Below, one piece after another: positions 1-5,556 of a DNA stretch of 9,430 nucleotides; the stretch's first letter is position 1, and each line of letters begins with the position of its first letter. Both the position numbers and the translations under genes were made by a program. The notes under the pieces are model-generated. The model saw nothing but the letters and a program-made list of their open reading frames with translations, searched no databases and was not told where the DNA came from. Where the stretch lies: positions 1 through 9,430 of the forward strand of contig JABDKS010000595.1 of assembly GCA_013002105.1 (NCBI GenBank), written 5' to 3'. Source of the DNA: Pirellulaceae bacterium (GTDB taxonomy: Bacteria > Planctomycetota > Planctomycetia > Pirellulales > Pirellulaceae).

Positions 1-81
1 GGATAGAGCGGTCGCAAGAATCCAGCAGCGGTGCGAAGTTGTAGCAACCGAATCGGGCTCGAATGGATGCCGAAGCGGCAG

Positions 82-272
82 TTTTGAAGTTGCGTTATTC
101 GTAATGAACATCGAGTCTGACTCGGCAAAATACGAAATGAACACGAACATAAAGAATCACTCTCCCTTTGGGAGAGTCGGGCTCTCAGGCCCGGAGAGGG
201 CCCTCCCCGGCCGATAACGCGTCCGACCCTCCCGCTGCGCGGAAGGGTGAAGCAAAAAGCGCAACTTCAAAA
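82..272. repeat. Hairpin-rich intergenic repeat bounded by 13-bp inverted repeats
   Basis: An exact 13-bp inverted repeat, TTTTGAAGTTGCG at 82-94 and its complement at 260-272, brackets about 190 bp without a convincing gene. Inside are a perfect 8-bp stem with a 3-nt loop (159-177, ACTCTCCC/GGGAGAGT), a 10-bp palindrome GAGGGCCCTC (196-205), and a stem of 10 bp with one mismatch (226-248, ACCCTCCCGC/GCGGAAGGGT). The CTCTCCC...GGGAGAG core followed by a GGGTGAAG-like tail resembles dispersed intergenic repeats I recall from planctomycete and other bacterial chromosomes; that resemblance is from memory. The right arm contains the stop codon of the minus-strand frame ending at 267. No T-run follows any stem, so intrinsic termination is unlikely. 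I see nothing in 1-81. Confidence 0.5.
159..177. repeat. Perfect 8-bp hairpin, CTCTCCC core
   Basis: ACTCTCCC (159-166), loop TTT (167-169), GGGAGAGT (170-177). It is a strong compact stem in gene-free DNA and has no T-tract on either strand. It is most likely the conserved core of a dispersed intergenic repeat, not a terminator. Confidence 0.6.
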
Positions 273-727
273 AGCGGCAGGACGGGCGATCCAATACAAG
301 TCGGCGAGTTGTTGCAGCGATTGATCAAATCGCTGACGGGCTTCCTCTGTTTCAGGAAAATCAGCCTGTGCATCGAGCCAGTCGAAAACGTCTTGAAAAT
401 AGGCCAATGATGTCGCCACCGACTCGTCGACATGGCCCACTGTTAAGGGCAACCTGGCTTCGTCCAGCGGCATCGAGAAATTACGTGGATCAAGAGGTCG
501 ATACTGCTGCAGTAAAGCAAGGACTTCGCGTGAATCGGCTGTCCATTGTTCGGTGTAGTCTCGCAGTTTGGCCGGACTGCCTTATGCCAAATAGAGAAGT
601 CACCTTTGAACCGAAGTGTCAGCAAAAAGCGAGGTGAACAGGTGCCAACCCGATGATAGTGATCCGGCGCGAAGTCACGATGGATTCGTTTTTGGACGTC
701 GTTGGGAAGAACGATGTTTTGGTTCAC
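267..727 (-). pseudogene. Possible frameshifted or decayed small gene
   Basis: Two adjoining minus-strand frames look coding. The first runs from a GTG at 727 with a charged, protein-like sequence (a DVQKRIHRDFAPDHYHR segment). It loses that character near 582 but stays open to 443. The second frame is open from 581, just after an in-frame TAA at 582-584, to a TGA at 267. It holds acidic, helix-forming sequence (DYTEQWTADSREVLALLQQY, then DVFDWLDAQADFPETEEARQ). Joining them needs a one-base change near position 584. The section around the join faintly resembles small planctomycete proteins of unknown function carrying a DYRDVL-like motif, an impression from memory only. Without the join, only a 68-codon ORF from the ATG at 473 would remain. 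A real inactivation, a sequencing error, or a short gene starting at 473 are all possible. Function is unknown. Confidence 0.4.
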
Positions 728-1061
728 GAGGAAAACGCCCTTTGTCGGTCCAGCTTCCTACAAGTTACCGTGCTTTCGGCTGACAAAGAATTTATTCGGA
801 GCGAAAAGCTATCGGTCGAAGTCGTACGTCGAGCTCTCGCACGCCAGAGCTTGTCCTGACAGGGGCGTTGCCATCACCAGTTGATGTTTACGATTGGCCT
901 GCCGCACGGACAGATCTCGTTCGTTGGCACGTACGCATTGGTTTTCTCTTAGAACATTTTTGCCGATGACATGCTGAGTGACGCAAACGTCCTGAGCGAC
1001 GCAGACGCTCTGGGTGTCACAGACTCGGTGGCGCAGAGATGCTGAGTCCTGGTTCTTGCGA
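728..1061. other. Gene-free stretch with degenerate repeats
   Basis: I find no convincing gene here. A longer minus-strand frame crosses it, but that frame is antisense-shifted to the well-supported gene at 1062-1394 and its translation here is repeat-derived. The only visible structure is the degenerate 18-nt tandem repeat at 974-1027. No stem with a T-run follows the stop codon of the 1062-1394 gene. Confidence 0.5.
974..1027. repeat. Three degenerate 18-nt tandem units
   Basis: Unit 1 (974-991) CTGAGTGACGCAAACGTC, unit 2 (992-1009) CTGAGCGACGCAGACGCT and unit 3 (1010-1027) CTGGGTGTCACAGACTCG abut directly. Units 1 and 2 share 14 of 18 bases, and units 2 and 3 share 12 of 18. A further weak match (GGCGCAGAG, then ATGCTGAGT) follows up to about 1047. 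The period is a multiple of three, so the minus strand shows a hexapeptide pattern (VCVAQD/VCVTQH), but the surrounding sequence does not look coding. It is probably an eroded member of a GACGCAGACGCTC-type intergenic repeat. Confidence 0.55.
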
Positions 1062-1394
1062 TTATCGATCAGGCTGCTTGTCCGATTGGATCTGATCGGC
1101 CCACTGTCGGTAGGGTGTATTTTTTGCCAGATAGCGATTGTAATCCGGTGCACCCTGCCACCACGTCGGGCCTCGCTCGCCAAGGGCCAACTTGCTTTCC
1201 TGCACCCGTTCTCTGGCACAGGACAATGCGGCGCTGCTATCGGCCTGGAGTGCTGCGCCAACATCCCGGCGCGCTCGCATCAGTTCGGTCACTAATGCTT
1301 GTCGAACCGCTTCATCGAGATGGGGGTTGGTACACCGCCACAATCGCCCGCGATGCAGAAAGTAGCGTCCATCGGGGGTGATTGGGTATTTCAT
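1062..1394 (-). CDS. Small conserved protein of unknown function, co-transcribed with lipase
   Basis: This 110-residue soluble protein has no signal peptide and no membrane segment. It has the look of a conserved family: an N-terminal MKYPITPDGRYFLHRGRLWR block (residues 1-20) containing TPDGRY and RGRLWR, a helical Arg/Ala-rich middle (about 30-75) with LMRARRDVGAAL, and a C-terminal ALGERGPTWWQGAPDYNRYL segment (about 70-89) ending in KNTPYRQW. I recall similar uncharacterised proteins of about 100 residues in proteobacteria and planctomycetes, with no known function. The ATG at 1394 starts 6 nt after the lipase stop codon (TAG at 1401-1403), so translation is probably coupled and the two genes share a transcript. 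The conserved aromatic and Arg/Asp residues suggest ligand or nucleic-acid binding, but that is speculation. That the gene is real is well supported; its function is unknown. Confidence 0.85.
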   Translation of the reverse strand: MKYPITPDGRYFLHRGRLWRCTNPHLDEAVRQALVTELMRARRDVGAALQADSSAALSCARERVQESKLALGERGPTWWQGAPDYNRYLAKNTPYRQWADQIQSDKQPDR

Positions 1395-1400
1395 GCCTGA

Positions 1401-2216
1401 CTAGACCCAATCCAGAATGACGTCATAGACTTGATCACGATCCTTTTCGATCAACAGGCAGTGTCTAAGGCCGTCGAAGTCAACATGTTTGCATTGTGGA
1501 CCGGCTAATCTTGCGAATTCCTTGGTTGATTCGCGGTCACACAATTCGTCGTCCGAGCCGGTGAGCAATAGCAGTGGTCTTTGGAGCTTGCCAGCATGTT
1601 CGAGCAACCAATGCCCATGCGAGAGGAGTTCGCCACCGATTCCAATAGACAGTTGTTCGTGGAGCAATGGATCGGCGGCCAAAGATTGTAGGGCATCGGG
1701 ATCCTGTGTCAGATCTGTTGGTTCGATTGAGGCGCTGACGCGAAGATGTGGAATGATTTTCGCTGTCAGCCAAGCCGCAAAGGCCTGCGGTTTGGTCGGC
1801 GGATCAGGTGGCAAAATCATTGGATTGGTAACCATGGCTCGATCGGCAAGATCACAGTCTCGATCGAGTAAATGATTAAGTACTAGATTGCCGCCCATGC
1901 TGTGCCCCAGAAGAACAAGTTCCGCGTGTGGATGTCTGTCACGGGCCTCAGAAAGCGCCAGCGAAATATCATCGACCAGTAGGTCGAACGAAGGCGCGTC
2001 ACCGCGGCGACCGGGGCTCTTTCCGTGACCGTGCTGGTCGTAGGCAAACGTGGCAATGCCCGTTTCCGCCATTCGCTGACCAAACTCTTCGTAGCATCCG
2101 CTATGTTCGCCCAGGCCATGGACGATCACGATGACTTGTCGTGCCTCCTTGGGGCCAAAATGCCGGCAATGAAGTCCGCGGTTGTCGTCGGTCGCAAGCG
2201 TTGTTTGATCGTTCAT
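1401..2216 (-). CDS. Alpha/beta hydrolase, monoacylglycerol-lipase-like
   Basis: This is a 271-residue serine hydrolase of the alpha/beta fold (hydrolase_4 / lysophospholipase family). The oxyanion-loop motif HGLGEHSG is at 33-40 and the nucleophile elbow GHSMGG at 104-109, with Ser106 as nucleophile. An acidic motif GSDDELCD lies at 220-227 (likely Asp223), and the C-terminal LRH places the catalytic His at 252. HGLGEH, GHSMGG and the SxDxLCD spacing closely follow monoacylglycerol lipases, so hydrolysis of monoacylglycerol or lysophospholipid esters is the best guess. There is no signal peptide, so it is probably cytoplasmic. Length is normal for the family. The ATG at 2216 begins the sequence that leads into the first beta-strands, and no Shine-Dalgarno is visible. 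The 110-residue gene follows 6 nt after the stop. Exact substrate is uncertain; catalytic class is secure. Confidence 0.93.
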   Translation of the reverse strand: MNDQTTLATDDNRGLHCRHFGPKEARQVIVIVHGLGEHSGCYEEFGQRMAETGIATFAYDQHGHGKSPGRRGDAPSFDLLVDDISLALSEARDRHPHAELVLLGHSMGGNLVLNHLLDRDCDLADRAMVTNPMILPPDPPTKPQAFAAWLTAKIIPHLRVSASIEPTDLTQDPDALQSLAADPLLHEQLSIGIGGELLSHGHWLLEHAGKLQRPLLLLTGSDDELCDRESTKEFARLAGPQCKHVDFDGLRHCLLIEKDRDQVYDVILDWV

Positions 2217-2524
2217 TTTGCCAGGAAGAATGGAGACGGGCTGGAGTAAAAAATTAGTCGGGGAATAAATTGGGGCACAAAGGCAGAGGTCGCAACAAAA
2301 ACCAACGCGTCAATGAGCGCGAAAATCAATGCGACGAACTCGAAGGGATGCAAACCGCATGCCAAAAACAGCCTGTTTGAATCGCACCATTTTTTCCGCT
2401 TCGCCGACAGATTTACGATCAAGCGTTCTGATTTCCGATCAAGCAACCTGACGATCAAGCGTTGGGGCGAGTGGCGCCAGTCATCGCGCAAGGGTCGATT
2501 GCTACGGCGCCCCAAGTTCTTCAC
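2213..2524 (-). CDS. Doubtful small membrane ORF between 2525 gene and lipase
   Basis: A 103-codon frame starts with GTG directly after the stop of the upstream gene (TAA at 2525-2527, GTG at 2522-2524). It ends in a TGA that overlaps the lipase ATG by four bases (ATGA, 2213-2216). The junctions look like tight operon packing, and residues about 61-83 (FEFVALIFALIDALVFVATS region) could form one membrane helix. Against it, the first half is Arg-rich and covers the 20-nt tandem repeat, nothing matches a family I know, and a plausible lipase promoter lies inside it. It may simply be intergenic DNA that happens to stay open. Confidence 0.25.
   Translation of the reverse strand: MKNLGRRSNRPLRDDWRHSPQRLIVRLLDRKSERLIVNLSAKRKKWCDSNRLFLACGLHPFEFVALIFALIDALVFVATSAFVPQFIPRLIFYSSPSPFFLAK
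2251..2280 (-). promoter_or_regulatory. Candidate promoter for the lipase pair
   Basis: On the minus strand TTGTGC (2280-2275) and TAATTT (2256-2251) are separated by 18 bases in a locally AT-rich patch, with the -10-like box 34 nt before the ATG at 2216. It is a partial match to a sigma-70-type promoter, and planctomycete promoter rules are poorly defined, so this is only a candidate. Confidence 0.25.
2411..2465. repeat. 20-nt tandem repeat, about 2.7 units
   Basis: Unit 1 (2411-2430) ATTTACGATCAAGCGTTCTG and unit 2 (2431-2450) ATTTCCGATCAAGCAACCTG are adjacent and share 16 of 20 bases. A third partial unit (2451-2465) begins ACGATCAAGCGTT. The shared core is CGATCAAGC, occurring three times at 20-nt then 16-nt spacing. 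The spacing and conserved core could mark protein-binding sites about 200 bp upstream of the lipase, or slippage in unconstrained DNA. Confidence 0.5.
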
Positions 2525-3061
2525 TTAATTGCCAATTCGTTGCCGGACATATTCCGCCGCGTGGCCTTGGCGATCGGGATTGATTCGATTGGGGCGTTTG
2601 GCATCGCCATACAATTGCATTCCGTTGGGCAGCAAGGATTCGCGTCGGTCCGGCCCGTTGTACTCTCGACACGACCACAGCAGATCAATCGCTTCGTCCT
2701 TCGTAACAATCACCCAGTCGGAGGACCATCCGTGATTTCGTAGCTGAAGAACGTAATTGGCGTCGTGCCGCATGACTTCGATGAATACACCTGGGTCACT
2801 GGGCGAATCATATTGGAGATCATAGAAACAGAGAGAGTGTGAATGGGACAGTTGCCCAATCAAGTGCGACGCCGTAGTGCGATTGGCGTGTTGATCGAAA
2901 GCGATTTGTTGGCGCCGCTTGGTTTTCGCCAACAGATCCAATCCACTGATCTGCTCCAGCGGCGGGACATAGTATTTACGATGCGTTGCGATCCCGACTG
3001 CCGCGACGAGTATCAGCAACAGAAGTCCGGCAATCGAAAATCGCGGCTTGAGCCAATTCAT
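2525..3061 (-). CDS. Single-pass membrane-anchored protein of unknown function
   Basis: This protein has 178 residues. Residues 1-8 (MNWLKPRF) are followed by a hydrophobic helix at about 9-26 (SIAGLLLLILVAAVGIA) and then a basic THRKYY segment. The RFSIAGLLLLILVAAV pattern is typical of many planctomycete proteins with an N-terminal anchor and a variable C-terminal part. The remainder is soluble and polar, has no motif I can assign, and contains a WSSDWVIVTKDEAIDLLW segment and a closing Arg-rich region. It starts at an ATG (3061) and stops at TAA (2525-2527). It is transcribed divergently from the ThuA gene with about 218 bp between the two starts. The soluble part should lie on the far side of the inner membrane or be tethered at it; orientation is not certain. 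Function unknown. Confidence 0.75.
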   Translation of the reverse strand: MNWLKPRFSIAGLLLLILVAAVGIATHRKYYVPPLEQISGLDLLAKTKRRQQIAFDQHANRTTASHLIGQLSHSHSLCFYDLQYDSPSDPGVFIEVMRHDANYVLQLRNHGWSSDWVIVTKDEAIDLLWSCREYNGPDRRESLLPNGMQLYGDAKRPNRINPDRQGHAAEYVRQRIGN

Positions 3062-3279
3062 CGTATACCCTCAGCAACGATTTTTATCGTGACGGGCGAA
3101 GTTCGACTTGTATTCACCTTGGGACGCTTCCGGAAATCCTATCATTCGGCCTCCGCAGCGGTTACGCTTTGGACCTACAGATGACCGCGGGCGAAACGAG
3201 ATTCTGTGGGCAGATGTATTTAGCCGACAAGCACAACCGCGGGTATTGGCGTACCTGTATTTAGCGGAGATTGAACGTG
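3062..3279. other. Divergent intergenic region
   Basis: This gap separates the minus-strand membrane protein from the plus-strand ThuA gene and must hold both promoters. Visible structure: a short stem ACGAT-TTTT-ATCGT near 3076-3089, and the 10-mer TGTATTTAGC twice (3215-3224 and 3256-3265), the second copy just upstream of the ThuA ribosome-binding site. No good -35/-10 pair stands out. Confidence 0.4.
3266..3269 (+). promoter_or_regulatory. Ribosome-binding site for the ThuA gene
   Basis: GGAG lies 10 nt before the ATG at 3280 and is one of few Shine-Dalgarno-like sites in this window. It favours 3280 over the in-frame TTG at 3271, which would sit almost on top of it. Confidence 0.45.
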
Positions 3280-4464
3280 ATGAAGTTTGGATTTTTTGTA
3301 GCAGCATTACTCATTTTCACCGGGTCGGCGATTGCGGATTCATTGGTATACGAAGGCACCGATGGATTCGGTAAAGGAAAACACATTGTGTTTATTGCCA
3401 ATGACCACGAGTATCGGTCAGAGCAGACCTGCCCGCTGTTGGCAAAAATGTTGGCCAAGCATCACGGTTTTCGCTGCACGGTTTTGTTTGGCATCGATGA
3501 CGATGGCCACATCAAGGCGGGAGCCAAGGACGTACCGGGTCTGGAAGCACTGAAAGACGCGGACCTGTTGTTTTTCTATACGCGGTTTATGAATCTGGCG
3601 GATGAACAGGCGAATTTGTTGGCCGAGTATTTCGAGCGGGGCGGACCCGTCGTCGGTGCTCGGACGTCGACCCATTGTTTTAATGGTCAAAAAGGAAAGT
3701 GGGAGAAGTTAAATTACAACTACTCCGGCGATGACTATCACGGTGGATTGGGCAAGCAGGTCTTCGGCAACACGTGGGACAAAGAGGAAGGCCAGTCTCA
3801 CTATGGGTCGAATCATGTAGCAGGATGTCTCCTTTCACCGGTTCAGAAAGCAGCCGACCATCCGATTTTGACTGGCGTCCATCCATTCCATGCCTACTCG
3901 GGTGCCTATAAGTCGCAACCGCCGGCCGACGCGACGCCGCTGTTGAACGTCCAAGTTCTCAATACGTTTCATGCAAGCGATGACTTCAACACGGAAAAGC
4001 AAATCGTCAATGCTGGCTGGGCTCGCGACGGCTACACCGCACCATCGGGTGACAAAAAGCAGGCACGCGTTGTGTACACGTCGTTCGGCGCGTCAGAAGA
4101 TTTATTGAGCGAAGATGGTCGCCGATTCATGATCAACGCCTGCTTGTGGGCCGGTGGTTGGGAAAATCATATCACTGCCGATTTGGATGTCAGTATCGTG
4201 GGCGGGTATGCGCCGAGTCCGTATACGACCGGTGCCTACTTTTACGAAGGTGTCAAACCGTTGGATTTGGAATCTTGGGATAGTCAGATCATGCCAAACG
4301 ATGCACCGCTCGGTGGATTGGATGATCCCCGATCTGCTCGCCGACACGCTCGTGTGTTGGTCAATCGTCCCGAGCTAAAGGCAAAGCTGGCGGAGAAGTA
4401 TCCCGACCTGTACGGACCCGATGCCAAATTGCCATCGGCGGCGCCGAAGAAGAGAAAAAAGTAA
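3280..4464 (+). CDS. Secreted ThuA-domain protein
   Basis: The product has 394 residues from the ATG at 3280. Residues 1-19 are a classical signal peptide (MKFG, hydrophobic core, SAIA) with likely cleavage before Asp20, so the mature protein is periplasmic or exported. Residues about 34-295 form a ThuA-like, glutamine-amidotransferase-related domain: strand HIVFIANDHEYRS (35-47), alternating helices and strands, DLLFFYTRF (95-103), GGPVVGARTSTHCF (121-134) where a catalytic cysteine would sit in true amidotransferases, HPILTGVHPF (194-203), and RVVYTSFGASEDL (263-275) close to the terminal MINACLWAGG. ThuA proteins are linked to trehalose and other sugar use in rhizobia, and planctomycetes carry many secreted copies; substrate here is unknown. 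The C-terminus (about 296-394) is an extra region ending in a Lys-rich tail (PKKRKK). It converges with the C39-like gene. Confidence 0.9.
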   Translation: MKFGFFVAALLIFTGSAIADSLVYEGTDGFGKGKHIVFIANDHEYRSEQTCPLLAKMLAKHHGFRCTVLFGIDDDGHIKAGAKDVPGLEALKDADLLFFYTRFMNLADEQANLLAEYFERGGPVVGARTSTHCFNGQKGKWEKLNYNYSGDDYHGGLGKQVFGNTWDKEEGQSHYGSNHVAGCLLSPVQKAADHPILTGVHPFHAYSGAYKSQPPADATPLLNVQVLNTFHASDDFNTEKQIVNAGWARDGYTAPSGDKKQARVVYTSFGASEDLLSEDGRRFMINACLWAGGWENHITADLDVSIVGGYAPSPYTTGAYFYEGVKPLDLESWDSQIMPNDAPLGGLDDPRSARRHARVLVNRPELKAKLAEKYPDLYGPDAKLPSAAPKKRKK

Positions 4465-4490
4465 TCGTGGTGTTTGGATCGAAACCGACA

Positions 4491-4511
4491 GCGAGTGTCT
4501 ACTTCACTCGC
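4491..4511. terminator. Hairpin between convergent genes
   Basis: GCGAGTG (4491-4497) pairs perfectly with CACTCGC (4505-4511) around a 7-nt loop. It sits in the 34-bp convergent gap and overlaps the stop codon of the minus-strand gene (4499-4501). The position fits a bidirectional terminator, but there is no T-run on either side, so intrinsic termination is uncertain. Confidence 0.35.
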
Positions 4512-5347
4512 ATGCCGTTGCCCTGCCACAACACATTCAAGTCAGCTTTGCTCCAGATCTCTAATCCGACCGACGGGTCGCCGACGATGATGCCACCCTC
4601 GGGCGTTTGACCGATCGCGACCACCGAGTGTCCCATGCCTGGGATCCAACCCCATTGTTCGGTGTACCTGCGGTCTTCGGTTCCAAACGGCAATTCGACG
4701 GCCAGCAAAACGGGCCAGTCGTTGTCGCTCAGCAGCTGATCGAGATCGGGATCAACAATTTGCACGTCGCGATTGTGTCGCTGGGCGATCAATTTGACTC
4801 CGCGGTAGAGTCCCAGCGTTGGTGTGCCGGAGCGGTCTGTCAAACAAAGCGGGATTAACTCGCGCTCGCTGACGTCGATGTTTTCAGCTCGAAACAACGT
4901 TGCCGCTGCTGCCGGGCTGCAGGTCGCCCAGGACGTTTGCAACGCGACACCGTCTTGCCACTGATCGCCACCGGCCGGCGGCGGTCGTAGCGCGATCGAC
5001 AACAGTGGCCAGCAGACCGCTGCCAGCGAAGCACCACCGAGCAAAACAGCGAGCCCGCCGCGTCGCCAAGCCGGCGTCTTGGGTAGTCGCCAAGCCCAAC
5101 CGGCGGCCAGTCCCGCGAAGATCGCAGCAAAGTTCGTGTAGATGATCGCGGCAGAATCGGGCACCAGCCGGGCCCAGAAAAGTTGTCCCGATGCGTAGAA
5201 CAAAAAATAAACCGTCGCGAACACCGCCAACGTCAACAGGAGAATGACGCGTTGTCCCTTGTCCGAGTACAACAGGCCGCCAGCGACCAACGCGGCAACG
5301 ACCGATAGGCAACTCATCACAGCGATGGCGGTCACAATGTCTGACAC
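4499..5347 (-). CDS. Four-helix membrane protein with C-terminal C39-peptidase-like domain
   Basis: I place the start at the GTG at 5347 (282 residues). GTG 5335 and ATG 5317 are alternatives; a longer frame from TTG 5506 adds only Arg-rich, unlikely sequence. Four hydrophobic helices lie at about 5-27, 34-58, 66-86 and 98-120. The basic loops (SDKGQR; RLPKTPAWRRGG) follow helices 1 and 3, which by the positive-inside rule puts both termini outside the cytoplasm. Residues about 130-280 look like a papain-fold C39 domain: Gln137 and Cys143 in LQTSWATCSPAAAA, His240 in GMGHSVVAIG, and Asp257 in VGDPS, matching the Gln, Cys, His and Asp of that family. C39 peptidases usually cut double-glycine leaders while fused to ABC transporters; no ATPase is present here. 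The upstream PLP-enzyme gene is on the same strand about 210 bp away. Substrate unknown. Confidence 0.82.
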   Translation of the reverse strand: MSDIVTAIAVMSCLSVVAALVAGGLLYSDKGQRVILLLTLAVFATVYFLFYASGQLFWARLVPDSAAIIYTNFAAIFAGLAAGWAWRLPKTPAWRRGGLAVLLGGASLAAVCWPLLSIALRPPPAGGDQWQDGVALQTSWATCSPAAAATLFRAENIDVSERELIPLCLTDRSGTPTLGLYRGVKLIAQRHNRDVQIVDPDLDQLLSDNDWPVLLAVELPFGTEDRRYTEQWGWIPGMGHSVVAIGQTPEGGIIVGDPSVGLEIWSKADLNVLWQGNGMRVK

Positions 5348-5556
5348 AGCAGATTTTCGATCGTGAGTAGGAGGAAACGCGGAAACAACAACGTGGATCG
5401 CAAGCAAATCGCATGCCGGGGCGGCACCATCGCAGCGGGTCAACTGCCGCTTGGTGGCTAATCGTCCGCGATGGTAGCGAAAGAGCCGCAGGCGGGGCAG
5501 ACACAATGGCTGCTGGTTACTTTTTGACCGGAACGACTGCGTAAGTTCGCACTGGG

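Noticed and set aside
809..1264. A 151-codon minus-strand frame across the 18-nt repeats
   Set aside because: It overlaps the well-supported 1062-1394 gene in another frame and its translation is Arg/Ser-rich and repeat-derived, with no family-like motif.
974..2465. Short repeats as a possible CRISPR array
   Set aside because: The 18-nt and 20-nt units are adjacent, degenerate and without unique spacers, and no cas gene is present.
3108..3374. A plus-strand frame of 88 codons before the ThuA gene
   Set aside because: It overlaps the ThuA signal-peptide region in another frame and lies mostly in the divergent promoter gap; there is no recognisable motif.
4884..5504. A 206-codon minus-strand frame
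   Set aside because: It is an Arg/Cys-rich shadow of the C39-like gene in a shifted frame.
5348..5506. Longer start (TTG 5506) for the C39-like membrane protein
   Set aside because: The added 53 residues are Arg-rich and uncharacteristic and would place a basic, non-helical segment ahead of the first membrane helix. GTG/ATG starts at 5347-5317 fit better.
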